The notes under the pieces were generated by a model. The model saw nothing but the letters and a program-made list of their open reading frames with translations, was not told the origin of the DNA and did no database searches. A stretch of DNA of 6,458 nucleotides. Source: an uncultured Devosia sp. Lineage in GTDB: Bacteria > Pseudomonadota > Alphaproteobacteria > Rhizobiales > Devosiaceae. The DNA lies in contig CAMLOA010000119.1 in the NCBI GenBank assembly GCA_946481445.1, positions 1 through 6,458 on the forward strand, written 5' to 3'. A program made the position numbers and the translations under genes. Of the stretch, positions 1 through 6,458 are shown in pieces (the first letter of the stretch is position 1; each line of letters opens with the position of its first letter).

Positions 1-932
1 GATCGGGCGACCGCGCCGGCAAGCCCTTCGTCACCGTCAATTGCGGCGCCATCCCTCCAAACCTCGTCGAGTCGGTACTGTTCGGGCACAAGAAGGGTGC
101 GTTCACCGGCGCCATCGCCGACCAGGCGGGCAAGTTCGCCGAGGCGCACAATGGCACGCTCTTCCTCGACGAGGTCGGCGAACTGCCGCTCGACACCCAG
201 GTCAAGCTTCTGCGCGCCCTGCAGGAGGGTGAGATCGAACCTGTTGGTGCCGGCAAGCCCGAACGCGTCAATGTCCGCGTCATCTCGGCCACCAACCGGC
301 GGCTGCTGAACCTTGCCAAGTCGGGAGAGTTCCGCGAGGACCTCTACTACCGCCTCAACGTCTTCCCCATCTACATGCCGCCGCTACGTGAGCGCATGGA
401 AGACCTGCCTGCAATGGTCGCGCTGTTCATCGCCCGCTTCTCGGCCGAATGCGGCAAGCGCGTGCTGGGAATCTCGCCGGTCGCCCTCGACCTGTTGCTG
501 GCCTATGACTGGCCCGGCAATGTCCGCCAGCTCGAGAATGCCGTCTATCGCGCCGTGGTCCTGACCGACGGTGCATTTCTCGAAAGCGTCGATTTCCCGC
601 AGATCATGGCCCAGGCCAATGGCCGCGACACGGCGCGGCTGGCGGTCCAGGCCACGCCGGTGCCAGCGGCACCGACCCATATCGACACGGCTCCGGCCCG
701 CACCCGGCTGGCCACGGAACCACCGCCGCCCGCGCCCGACCGCTTCCTCGCAGCCGATGGCGAACTCGCCGCGCTGGCCGAGATCGAACGCGCCGCCATC
801 GTCTTCGCCATCGAGCACCATGGCGGCCGCATGTCCCGCGTGGCCCGTGCCCTGGGCATCGGCCGATCGACATTGTATCGCAAGCTGCATGAATACGGGC
901 TGGCCGAAGAGCTGATCAACGACGCGGCCTAG
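1..932 (+). CDS. sigma-54-dependent transcriptional activator, Fis family (5'-truncated by window)
   Basis: The visible part is 309 residues, read from base 3 to a TAG stop at 930-932. It is the central AAA+ domain plus the DNA-binding domain of an NtrC-type activator, which uses ATP hydrolysis to remodel sigma-54 RNA polymerase into open complex. Fragment residues 32-37 are the sigma-54-contacting loop GAFTGA. Walker B is [10 protein letters not shown] with D56/E57. Sensor I is VISATNR, the arginine-finger region is FREDLYYRL (110-118), and [12 protein letters not shown] starts at W170. A Pro/Ala-rich linker leads to a Fis-type helix-turn-helix at 274-300 ([19 protein letters not shown]). 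Walker A and any receiver, GAF or PAS input domain lie upstream of the window, so the signal it senses cannot be told. The usual SELFG before the loop reads SVLFG, a mild deviation. The gene converges on the halogenase, so a functional link is not implied. Confidence 0.95.
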   Translation, partial: SGDRAGKPFVTVNCGAIPPNLVESVLFGHKKGAFTGAIADQAGKFAEAHNGTLFLDEVGELPLDTQVKLLRALQEGEIEPVGAGKPERVNVRVISATNRRLLNLAKSGEFREDLYYRLNVFPIYMPPLRERMEDLPAMVALFIARFSAECGKRVLGISPVALDLLLAYDWPGNVRQLENAVYRAVVLTDGAFLESVDFPQIMAQANGRDTARLAVQATPVPAAPTHIDTAPARTRLATEPPPPAPDRFLAADGELAALAEIERAAIVFAIEHHGGRMSRVARALGIGRSTLYRKLHEYGLAEELINDAA

Positions 933-942
933 GCCGGCTCAT

Positions 943-973
943 CCGTCCCCAACCACCGCAGGGTGGCGGACGG
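943..973. terminator. imperfect hairpin in convergent gap, candidate bidirectional terminator
   Basis: The arms CCGTCC (943-948) and GGACGG (968-973) are perfectly complementary. They enclose a second pair, CCACC (953-957) and GGTGG (962-966), with loop GCAG. Four unpaired bases on one side and one on the other separate the two stems. It sits 10 bases after the activator stop and 3 bases after the halogenase stop on the other strand, the place where a shared terminator is expected. Neither side has a T-run, so it is not a textbook intrinsic terminator. It could instead protect 3' ends, or be chance in GC-rich DNA. Confidence 0.45.
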
Positions 974-976
974 GCG

Positions 977-2518
977 CTACCCCATCCCCCGCACGATCTC
1001 CAGAAACTCGGCATGCCCCAGGGCATGCCGTGCCGCCTCGCGATATTCCCTGACCAGCCCCTCATAGGCCTCGCGCGCGAACTGACGCAGCTTGGGGTCC
1101 TTGTCCATTTCCTTGCGCGCCAGGTCCTGGCTGAGCAGGCCCAGTCCCACCAGCACCGGGTAATGCAGTTGGGTCTGGATGTGCGGCAGCCCGAACAGGT
1201 TTTCGGGGAAATGTTCGTGCCTGGGCATTCGCGTCTGCCAGAAGGCCAGCCGCTCCCTGGTTTCAGGATGGATGCGATGGGCACGTACTTCCCGCCAGAA
1301 CGGCGTATCGTCGCGCTCGACCAGGTAGTGCGTGTTGACGAAGGTGCGGAAATCATCGACCTGCCGCCCGACGCGCGCATTGTAGTCCTTGCGATCATCC
1401 GGGGTCATGTCGGCGGGCGCCTTGAGATGCCGGTCGGCAAACAGCATCATCTGCACGATCGTGCCGTGGATGGAGGTCGATTCCAGAGGCTCGAGGAAGC
1501 TTGAACTGAGGCCCACCGCCAGCACATTGCCGATCCAGGCATTTTCCAGCCGGCCGATCTGGAAGCGGATATCGCTGCGCACCTCGATCTCACGGCCCAG
1601 AACCCGCTCCACCTCCGCCTTGGCCTGTTCGGGCGTCGAGAACTCGTCCGAATAGACATAGCCGCAGCCATAGCGGAACTGCGTGGGGATCATCCACATC
1701 CAGCCGCTATCCTGTGCCCAGGCGCGGGTATAGTTGGCGATCTCCTCGCCCGGCTTGATGTCCAGCCAGAAGGGCAGCGCCCGGTTGACCGGCAGCTCAT
1801 GGGCATAGGAAATCCAGGGCGCCTGCATTTCCTTGACGATGAGCTGCTTGCGAAAGCCGGTGGCATCGATGAAGAAATCGCCCTCGAGCCGCTGCCCGTT
1901 ATCGAGCTCAAGCGCGCTGACGTGGCCGGTCTCCGCATCGCGGTGGATGCCGGTGACCACCGCGTCCACGATCTCTACCCCTCGGCTCTTGCTGGCAAAG
2001 AAGCGTCCGACCTTGGCCTGATCGAAGTGATAGGCGTGGTGAAACGGCCCGAGCGGGATCAGCGAGCCATCGGGTTTCCTGGCATAAGGCGCCTTCTTCT
2101 GCTCCAGGAGCGGTCCGAACAGGTGCATGTCGGTTATGGGACGCCCGGCGGCCACGGCATAGACGTTGAGGTAGTCCGACGGTGCCCCCCTGGGCGGGGC
2201 GATGACCTGGTGCGGATCGTCGATCGGGCCGTAATAGGTGAAGCCCTTGCGACGCCAGTCCTCGTGCCGGATGCCAAGCTTGAATGTCGCCTCGGTCTTG
2301 CGGAAGAACTCGAACTCGTCGATGCCGAAATGCTTGAGCAGCACGCGGAACGCCGCCGTCGTCGCCTCGCCCACGCCAACGGTGGGGATCTTGCTTGGCT
2401 CGAGCACGCTGATCCGGATGTCGAGGCCTTTGCGCCGGGCGGAATCCTGGATGATGAAGGCGGCAATCCAGCCCGCCGTGCCGCCGCCCACGACGACGAA
2501 ATGCGCCCGCTTGTCCAT
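977..2518 (-). CDS. FAD-dependent tryptophan-type halogenase
   Basis: This complete 513-aa protein is of normal length for flavin-dependent tryptophan halogenases (PrnA/RebH fold). Such enzymes use FADH2 (supplied by a separate reductase), O2 and halide to make hypohalous acid, which is carried to a catalytic lysine that halogenates an electron-rich substrate. Visible motifs are the N-terminal dinucleotide-binding GGGTAGW (11-17), K80 in ATFK (the catalytic lysine position), WMWMIP (273-278, the diagnostic WxWxIP), and FLEPLEST (341-348) with E346 at the position of the PrnA active-site glutamate. There is no signal peptide, so it is cytoplasmic. The ATG start (2516-2518) is preceded by GGAGGA with 6-nt spacing. 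It is divergent from the mannosidase across a 174-bp gap and convergent with the sigma-54 activator. The catalytic set looks intact, but the residues expected to hold free tryptophan look changed (T396, H397 and D403 before PFW), so the natural substrate may be something else. Family call is sure; substrate is unknown. Confidence 0.95.
   Translation of the reverse strand: MDKRAHFVVVGGGTAGWIAAFIIQDSARRKGLDIRISVLEPSKIPTVGVGEATTAAFRVLLKHFGIDEFEFFRKTEATFKLGIRHEDWRRKGFTYYGPIDDPHQVIAPPRGAPSDYLNVYAVAAGRPITDMHLFGPLLEQKKAPYARKPDGSLIPLGPFHHAYHFDQAKVGRFFASKSRGVEIVDAVVTGIHRDAETGHVSALELDNGQRLEGDFFIDATGFRKQLIVKEMQAPWISYAHELPVNRALPFWLDIKPGEEIANYTRAWAQDSGWMWMIPTQFRYGCGYVYSDEFSTPEQAKAEVERVLGREIEVRSDIRFQIGRLENAWIGNVLAVGLSSSFLEPLESTSIHGTIVQMMLFADRHLKAPADMTPDDRKDYNARVGRQVDDFRTFVNTHYLVERDDTPFWREVRAHRIHPETRERLAFWQTRMPRHEHFPENLFGLPHIQTQLHYPVLVGLGLLSQDLARKEMDKDPKLRQFAREAYEGLVREYREAARHALGHAEFLEIVRGMG
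1009..1030. repeat. near-perfect inverted repeat with 10-bp arms in the halogenase 3' end
   Basis: The arms CGGCATGCCC (1009-1018) and GGGCATGCCG (1021-1030) are exact reverse complements separated by CA. Each arm itself contains the 8-bp palindrome GGCATGCC, so the element is also a direct repeat with a 12-bp period. It lies within the last 18 codons of the halogenase and encodes RHALGHAE, including the partly repeated HA-L-G-HA. On mRNA of either strand it could fold into a 9-bp stem with a 4-nt loop. Confidence 0.7.
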
Positions 2519-2524
2519 CCGCAG

Positions 2525-2530
2525 TCCTCC
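2525..2530 (-). promoter_or_regulatory. ribosome binding site of the halogenase
   Basis: On the minus strand GGAGGA lies 6 nt before the ATG at 2518, which fixes the halogenase start. A TCCTCC copy 14 nt further upstream (the complement of 2545-2550) could pair with it in the mRNA. Confidence 0.75.
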
Positions 2531-2554
2531 CTGCCCTCACGCTAGGAGGAGCGA

Positions 2555-2566
2555 TGCCCGCGGGCA
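2555..2566. promoter_or_regulatory. 12-bp perfect palindrome, candidate operator
   Basis: TGCCCGCGGGCA is an exact 12-bp palindrome 37-48 bp upstream of the halogenase start codon and about 130 bp upstream of the mannosidase start. The position suits a dimeric repressor, such as the LacI-type regulators common at glycan loci. There is no second copy in the gap to support it, and CG-rich palindromes arise by chance in such DNA. Confidence 0.3.
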
Positions 2567-2692
2567 AGTGGACCTTTGGAAACCGGAAGTCTCGATCCCA
2601 TTTCCGCATACTATTCCATGCGAACTCGTTCTCGACCAGACGGCCCCCGGCCTGCTACACGTGTTCCATTCTGCCTCCAATATAGAACATCC

Positions 2693-5600
2693 ATGCCACG
2701 CATTGCCAAACTCGACCGCCTGCTTGCCGTGCTGCGCGAGCGCATCTTCGTGCCCACTGGTACGCATGTGCCGTTGCGGTATCGGCCCGCCGGCAACCAT
2801 GAACGCGCAAGGGTCACCGAACAGGATCGCAGCGGCTGGACACCGGTCGATCGCGATTTGGTCTGGGGCGAACCGGATGGTTACTTCTGGTTTGGCGGGC
2901 AGATCGAAATACCCGAGGCGCTTGCGGGACGGGCCCTGTTCGGGCGGGTCCATGCGCAGTTCGGCTCAGTCATGGGCCGCAGCGATCCGCAACTGCTGGT
3001 GCGGATCGACGGCCGGATCGCTCAGGGCGGTGATGGCAATCACCGCGAGTTCCGCCTGACCGGCGGGGCCGCGGCAGGGCATCGCTTCGACATCCTCATC
3101 GAGGCGGGAACCATCGAGGACCGCCGCCAGCTCGGCTTCGGCGTCGAGCTGGTCATCCATGACCGGCTGGCCGAGCAGGTCTACTACGATCTCAAGGTGC
3201 CCCTGGACGTGGCACGGCTGCTGAGGAACGACGACGCGCGCCGGGCCCGGCTGCTCCGCCATATCGACGACGCGATCGACCTGATCGATTTCAGGCCCGG
3301 CGACGCGGCCCGCTTCGCGGCCAGCCTCGCGGCAGCCCAGGCGCGGGCGGAAGCCATCTATGCGGAGGCCGATGCGGATGCCATGCCCGAAATCGTGGCG
3401 ACGGGGCATACCCATATCGACGTCGCCTGGCTGTGGCGCGTACGCGAGACACGCCAGAAGATGGCACGGTCCATGGCCAATGCCCTGGCCCTGATGGACG
3501 AGTATGACGACTATCGTTTCATGTACAATCAGGGTGTCCTGCTCGACTATCTCGAGCAGGACTATCCCGAGCTTTTCGAGCGCATCCGCGGCAGGGTGCG
3601 GGACGGACGCTTCGAGATCGAGGGCGCGCTCTGGCTCGAACCGGACGTTGTCATCGCCTCCGGGGAGAGCCTGGTGCGCCACATCACCCGGGGTGTGCGC
3701 TACCACCAGGAAAAGTTCGGCGTTACGCCAAAGATCGTCTGGCTTCCCGACACGTTCGGCTATACCGCGGCCCTGCCTCAGATGATGTCGCTTGCCGGGC
3801 TCGACGTGTTCATCACGCACAAGATGAGCTGGAACGACACCAACCGCATGCCCAACGAGATTTTCTTCTGGCAGGGCCTGGATGGGACGCGGGTGCCGGC
3901 CTATTTCCTGACGACCCAGCGCTACGAGTATGACGGCATCAACACCACTTACTGCCCGGATCTGGTGCCCAGCCACGTCATGGGCACCTGGAAGCGCTTC
4001 AGCCAGCAGGGCCTGCATGACGAATTGTTCCTCGTCTATGGCCATGGCGACGGTGGCGGCGGGCCGACGCGCGGCATGCTCGAAAATGTCCGGCGCATGG
4101 AACGGGGCATCCCCGGCTGTCCCAAGATCCGGCACGAAAAGATGGGGCCCTATTTCGAGCGCCTGGTTAGCCGCATGCGCAGCGAGCCCGACGCCTTCCC
4201 CACCTGGGTGGGAGAACTCTATCTCGAATACCACCGCGGCACGTTGACGTCCGTCGCCCGCAACAAGCGCAACAACCGTCTCGCCGAACAGGCCCTGCAC
4301 GAGATCGAGCTGCTCGCCGCCCTCGCCTGGCGGCAGGGTGTGCCCTATCCAGCGGCGGAAATCGACCAGCTCTGGAAGAGCGTGCTGCTCAACCAGTTCC
4401 ACGATATCCTGCCGGGCACCTCAATCGGCTTCGTGTATGAGGACAGCGACCGCGACTATGCCGCCTTCTTTACCGCGGCCGAGGCGTTGCGCGCGCGGCT
4501 GGGGAGCGCGCTGGCGCAAGCGGGACAGCACGTTGTGCTCAACCCGATCAGCCATGCCCGACACGATCTGCTGATCCTTCCGGCGGGCGCAGAGGCGATA
4601 GCGGCAAGTGGAGAAAAGCTGGCTGCCCAGACGATCGTGATGGCCGATGGCAGCACCGCCGGGGCCGTGCCCTTTGCGGCCGACGGGCTGGGCACCAATG
4701 CCATCACCCTCACCGCTGCCTCAGCGCCCCTTCCCGCCTCCCGGCTGCAGGCCTCCCCGACCGGATTGGAAAACAGCGTGCTCCGGGCCCGGTTCAATGC
4801 CGCCGGCCAGCTGGTGTCGGTGTTCGACAAGCTGCGGAACCGCGAGGCAATCATCGCGGGCAAGGTGGGCAATGCCTTCGTGGCGCACCAGGACATACCC
4901 ATCGATTTCGATGCCTGGGACATAGACGACTATGTCGAGGACAAGTCCTGGCCGGTGACGGACCTGGTCAGTGCCGAGGTCGTCGAAACCGGCCCCTATC
5001 GCGCCGCGATCCGCTTTGAATGGCGCTATGAGCGCTCCCGCATCGTCCAGGTCGTGTCGCTGGCGGAGGGTGCCCAGCAACTCGAATTCGACACGCATGT
5101 CGACTGGCATGAGCACCAGACTCTGCTCAAGGTCGGTTTCCCCCTCGCCATTCGCACCGATGTCAGCCGCGCCGAAACCCAGTTTGGCCATCTCGCGCGG
5201 CCCACCCACGCCAATACCAGCTGGGACAAAGCACGCTTCGAGACGTCGATGCATCGCTGGGTCGATCTCAGTGAGGCCGGCTTCGGCTTGGCCGCCCTCA
5301 ACGACTGCAAGTATGGTTTTGACGCAAAGGGCAGCATCCTGAGGCTGACTCTGATCAAGTCTGCTGTCTTCCCTTGGCCCGAGGCCGACCAGGGCGCGCA
5401 CCGGTTCCGCTACGCGCTGCTGTTGCATGGGGGCGACCTGCAGGCGGTGCACAATGCCGCAGCCGCCTTCAACGCCCCCATGCGGCTGCTGTCGGGGGCC
5501 GGTTCAACCCGGACAGATCTCGCCCCGATTGCCCGGCTCGACACTGACCAGGTCGCCATAGAAACCATCAAGCTCAGCGACGATGGCACTGCCCTGGTCC

Positions 5601-5776
5601 TGCGCCTTTGGGAGACGCAGGGAAAGGCGGCGGTCGTAACCCTGACCCTGCCGGCGGCAGCCCGCATCGCCGAGGCCGACCTGTTCGAGGCAGAGACCGC
5701 CGTCCTGGCCGAGGCCGGTACCGAACTGCGGCTGAGCTTCCGCCCCTTCCAGATCCGGACCCTCCTGGTCGGCTGA
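2693..5776 (+). CDS. alpha-mannosidase, glycoside hydrolase family 38 (cytosolic/vacuolar type)
   Basis: This 1027-aa retaining exo-alpha-mannosidase removes terminal alpha-mannose from oligosaccharides or glycosides. The GH38 catalytic domain opens with ATGHTHIDVAWLW (236-248), where H241 and D243 fit the zinc ligands. WLPDTFGYTAALPQ (350-363) carries D353 at the nucleophile position, and YGHGDGGGGPT (449-459) carries H451, a probable further zinc ligand. LLNQFHDILPGTSIG (565-579) belongs to the helical middle domain. Beta-sandwich C-terminal domains follow, ending in the family-typical RPFQIRTLLV. An N-terminal domain of about 235 residues precedes the catalytic part, as in MAN2C1/Ams1-type enzymes and unlike shorter MngB. 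There is no signal peptide or membrane segment, so it should act in the cytoplasm on imported sugars. The in-frame ORF is open back to a TTG at 2576 and an ATG at 2618. I chose ATG 2693 because MPRIAKLDRLLAVLRERIF starts like the family and the extra residues do not look protein-like. No Shine-Dalgarno precedes it, so the start is less sure than the identity. Confidence 0.95.
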   Translation: MPRIAKLDRLLAVLRERIFVPTGTHVPLRYRPAGNHERARVTEQDRSGWTPVDRDLVWGEPDGYFWFGGQIEIPEALAGRALFGRVHAQFGSVMGRSDPQLLVRIDGRIAQGGDGNHREFRLTGGAAAGHRFDILIEAGTIEDRRQLGFGVELVIHDRLAEQVYYDLKVPLDVARLLRNDDARRARLLRHIDDAIDLIDFRPGDAARFAASLAAAQARAEAIYAEADADAMPEIVATGHTHIDVAWLWRVRETRQKMARSMANALALMDEYDDYRFMYNQGVLLDYLEQDYPELFERIRGRVRDGRFEIEGALWLEPDVVIASGESLVRHITRGVRYHQEKFGVTPKIVWLPDTFGYTAALPQMMSLAGLDVFITHKMSWNDTNRMPNEIFFWQGLDGTRVPAYFLTTQRYEYDGINTTYCPDLVPSHVMGTWKRFSQQGLHDELFLVYGHGDGGGGPTRGMLENVRRMERGIPGCPKIRHEKMGPYFERLVSRMRSEPDAFPTWVGELYLEYHRGTLTSVARNKRNNRLAEQALHEIELLAALAWRQGVPYPAAEIDQLWKSVLLNQFHDILPGTSIGFVYEDSDRDYAAFFTAAEALRARLGSALAQAGQHVVLNPISHARHDLLILPAGAEAIAASGEKLAAQTIVMADGSTAGAVPFAADGLGTNAITLTAASAPLPASRLQASPTGLENSVLRARFNAAGQLVSVFDKLRNREAIIAGKVGNAFVAHQDIPIDFDAWDIDDYVEDKSWPVTDLVSAEVVETGPYRAAIRFEWRYERSRIVQVVSLAEGAQQLEFDTHVDWHEHQTLLKVGFPLAIRTDVSRAETQFGHLARPTHANTSWDKARFETSMHRWVDLSEAGFGLAALNDCKYGFDAKGSILRLTLIKSAVFPWPEADQGAHRFRYALLLHGGDLQAVHNAAAAFNAPMRLLSGAGSTRTDLAPIARLDTDQVAIETIKLSDDGTALVLRLWETQGKAAVVTLTLPAAARIAEADLFEAETAVLAEAGTELRLSFRPFQIRTLLVG

Positions 5777-5793
5777 TACGCCGCTCCACCTGC

Positions 5794-5798
5794 AAGGA
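5794..5798 (+). promoter_or_regulatory. ribosome binding site of the PHP-domain gene
   Basis: AAGGA lies 8 nt before the ATG at 5807 in the 30-nt gap after the mannosidase stop. It decides the start of the downstream gene and, with no promoter or hairpin visible in the gap, supports cotranscription with the mannosidase. Confidence 0.7.
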
Positions 5799-5806
5799 TA
5801 TTGCCC

Positions 5807-6458
5807 ATGATTCCCCCGATTCCCGACAGTCTTCCGGCCCTGTCCGGTTTCTCGGTCGGCCAGTGGCTGAAGGGCGACTGGCACATGCATTCCCGGCACA
5901 GCACGGACACGAGCAACAACCCCCAGTCCCGGATGATCGGCTTTGCCGAGCGCATGGGCTTCGACTATCTGGCCATTACCGACCATGACGTGCATGTCGG
6001 CGGGGCTGTCGAACACCATACCTGGGCCGATCCCGAATTCCGGTCCGACAGCGTCCTGCTCTTTCACGGCGCTGAGCTGACCGCGCCGCGGGGCCACATC
6101 AACATCCTGGCAACCGGGCCTTACAACCACCAGGCCATTTTCGACGCCCGCAACGACCGGGACTGGAACCTGCTGCGCCTCAAGCAGGAACTGGGCGTTC
6201 ACATGTCGGCCAACCATCCCAGCACCAAGAACCACTATGGCTTTTCGTTCGATCTGGCCGATTCGATAGAGATCTGGAATTCAAGCGTCTGGTCCAAGAA
6301 CATTCCCGCCATGCGCATCTGGGACGATATGCTGCTTTCGGGCCGCATGCTGGGCGCACGGGGCGGCAGCGACGCCCATCATGGCATACCCGACCTGCCC
6401 GAGCAGATCGTGCCGCAGACTCTGGAGGCCTCCGCCAACTATATCGGCACGCCGACGA
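5807..6458 (+). CDS. PHP-domain metallohydrolase, CehA/McbA-like (3'-truncated by window)
   Basis: The frame is open from ATG 5807 to the window end, giving 217 residues without a stop. It is a PHP (polymerase and histidinol phosphatase) domain, a metal-dependent hydrolase fold whose members cleave phosphoesters or, in CehA/McbA relatives, carbamate and ester bonds. Metal-binding motifs appear in order: GDWHMHS with H26 and H28, AITDHD with D59 and H60, GAELT with E90, GHINIL with H97, SANHPS with H137, and GGSDAHH with D189 and H191. These cover most of the expected metal ligands, so the protein should be active. There is no signal peptide or membrane segment in the visible part, suggesting a cytoplasmic enzyme. 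It follows the mannosidase by 30 nt on the same strand with its own ribosome binding site, so the two likely form an operon. Its substrate cannot be read from the sequence. A phosphate or ester attached to a mannose-containing compound is a guess from context. The C-terminus is missing. Confidence 0.9.
   Translation, partial: MIPPIPDSLPALSGFSVGQWLKGDWHMHSRHSTDTSNNPQSRMIGFAERMGFDYLAITDHDVHVGGAVEHHTWADPEFRSDSVLLFHGAELTAPRGHINILATGPYNHQAIFDARNDRDWNLLRLKQELGVHMSANHPSTKNHYGFSFDLADSIEIWNSSVWSKNIPAMRIWDDMLLSGRMLGARGGSDAHHGIPDLPEQIVPQTLEASANYIGTPT

Larger units (their letters stand above)
2519..2692. promoter_or_regulatory. divergent intergenic control region between halogenase and mannosidase
   Basis: This 174-bp gap separates two divergently transcribed genes, so it should hold both promoters and any shared operator. 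Visible elements are an inverted repeat TCCTCC/GGAGGA (2525-2530 and 2545-2550), a 12-bp perfect palindrome at 2555-2566, an interrupted repeat CGCAT/ATGCG (2605-2609 and 2618-2622), and the 8-bp palindrome ACACGTGT (2657-2664). No strong -35/-10 pair stands out for either direction. TATAGA at 2681-2686 resembles a -10 hexamer but ends only 6 bases before the mannosidase ATG and lacks a good -35 partner. No sigma-54 -24/-12 (GG-N10-GC type) site was recognised by eye. Confidence 0.6.

Noticed and set aside
1799..2545. Plus-strand open frame opposite the halogenase N-terminal half
   Set aside because: It is a shadow of the well-supported halogenase, with no domain resemblance and no ribosome binding site consistent with a real gene.
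2576..2692. N-terminal extension of the mannosidase from TTG 2576 (39 extra residues)
   Set aside because: The extra residues are rich in Arg, Pro and Ser, resemble neither a signal peptide nor the family N-terminus, and TTG 2576 has no ribosome binding site. The family-like sequence begins at ATG 2693.
3964..3988. Inverted repeat GGTGCCCA/TGGGCACC inside the mannosidase
   Set aside because: The 8-bp arms with a 9-nt loop lie in the middle of the GH38 catalytic coding region and are probably a codon-driven coincidence.
2966..4402. Long minus-strand open frame opposite the mannosidase
   Set aside because: It lies entirely within the GH38 coding sequence in a GC-rich genome where antisense frames stay open by codon bias. 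Its translation shows no recognisable domain.
5504..6235. Minus-strand frame spanning the mannosidase end and the PHP gene start
   Set aside because: It overlaps two genes with clear catalytic motifs on the opposite strand, and its translation is low-complexity and unlike any family I know.

Overview
This is a GC-rich window with dense coding. It carries a sigma-54-dependent activator, a flavin-dependent tryptophan-type halogenase, a GH38 alpha-mannosidase and a PHP-domain metallohydrolase. Together these suggest an alphaproteobacterium; a sphingomonad or caulobacter-like glycan degrader is my best guess. That placement rests on protein style and gene company only, because there is no rRNA or other marker.

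Layout: (1) Positions 1-932 (+) hold the C-terminal 309 residues of a sigma-54 activator. Most of the AAA+ domain and a Fis-type helix-turn-helix are visible; the sensory N-terminus and Walker A lie before the window. (2) A 44-bp convergent gap contains an imperfect hairpin that could stop transcription from both sides. (3) Positions 977-2518 (-) hold a complete 513-aa FAD-dependent halogenase with its flavin-binding and catalytic motifs intact. (4) Positions 2519-2692 form a divergent intergenic region with a 12-bp perfect palindrome and other small inverted repeats, and probably carry the promoters for both flanking genes. (5) Positions 2693-5776 (+) hold a complete 1027-aa GH38 alpha-mannosidase of the cytosolic/vacuolar type. 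(6) Thirty bases downstream, with a clear Shine-Dalgarno, a PHP-domain (CehA/McbA-like) metallohydrolase begins at 5807 and runs off the window end.

The mannosidase and PHP protein look like one operon for handling a mannose-containing substrate in the cytoplasm, since neither shows a signal peptide. The halogenase is transcribed divergently from the same control region. Halogenases of this class are known to sit in TonB-receptor and carbohydrate-uptake loci of alphaproteobacteria and xanthomonads, where their natural substrates are mostly unknown. No TonB receptor or transporter lies inside this window. The sigma-54 regulator is convergent with the halogenase and nothing in the sequence ties it to the glycan genes. 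I see no mobile element, CRISPR array, tRNA or rRNA.
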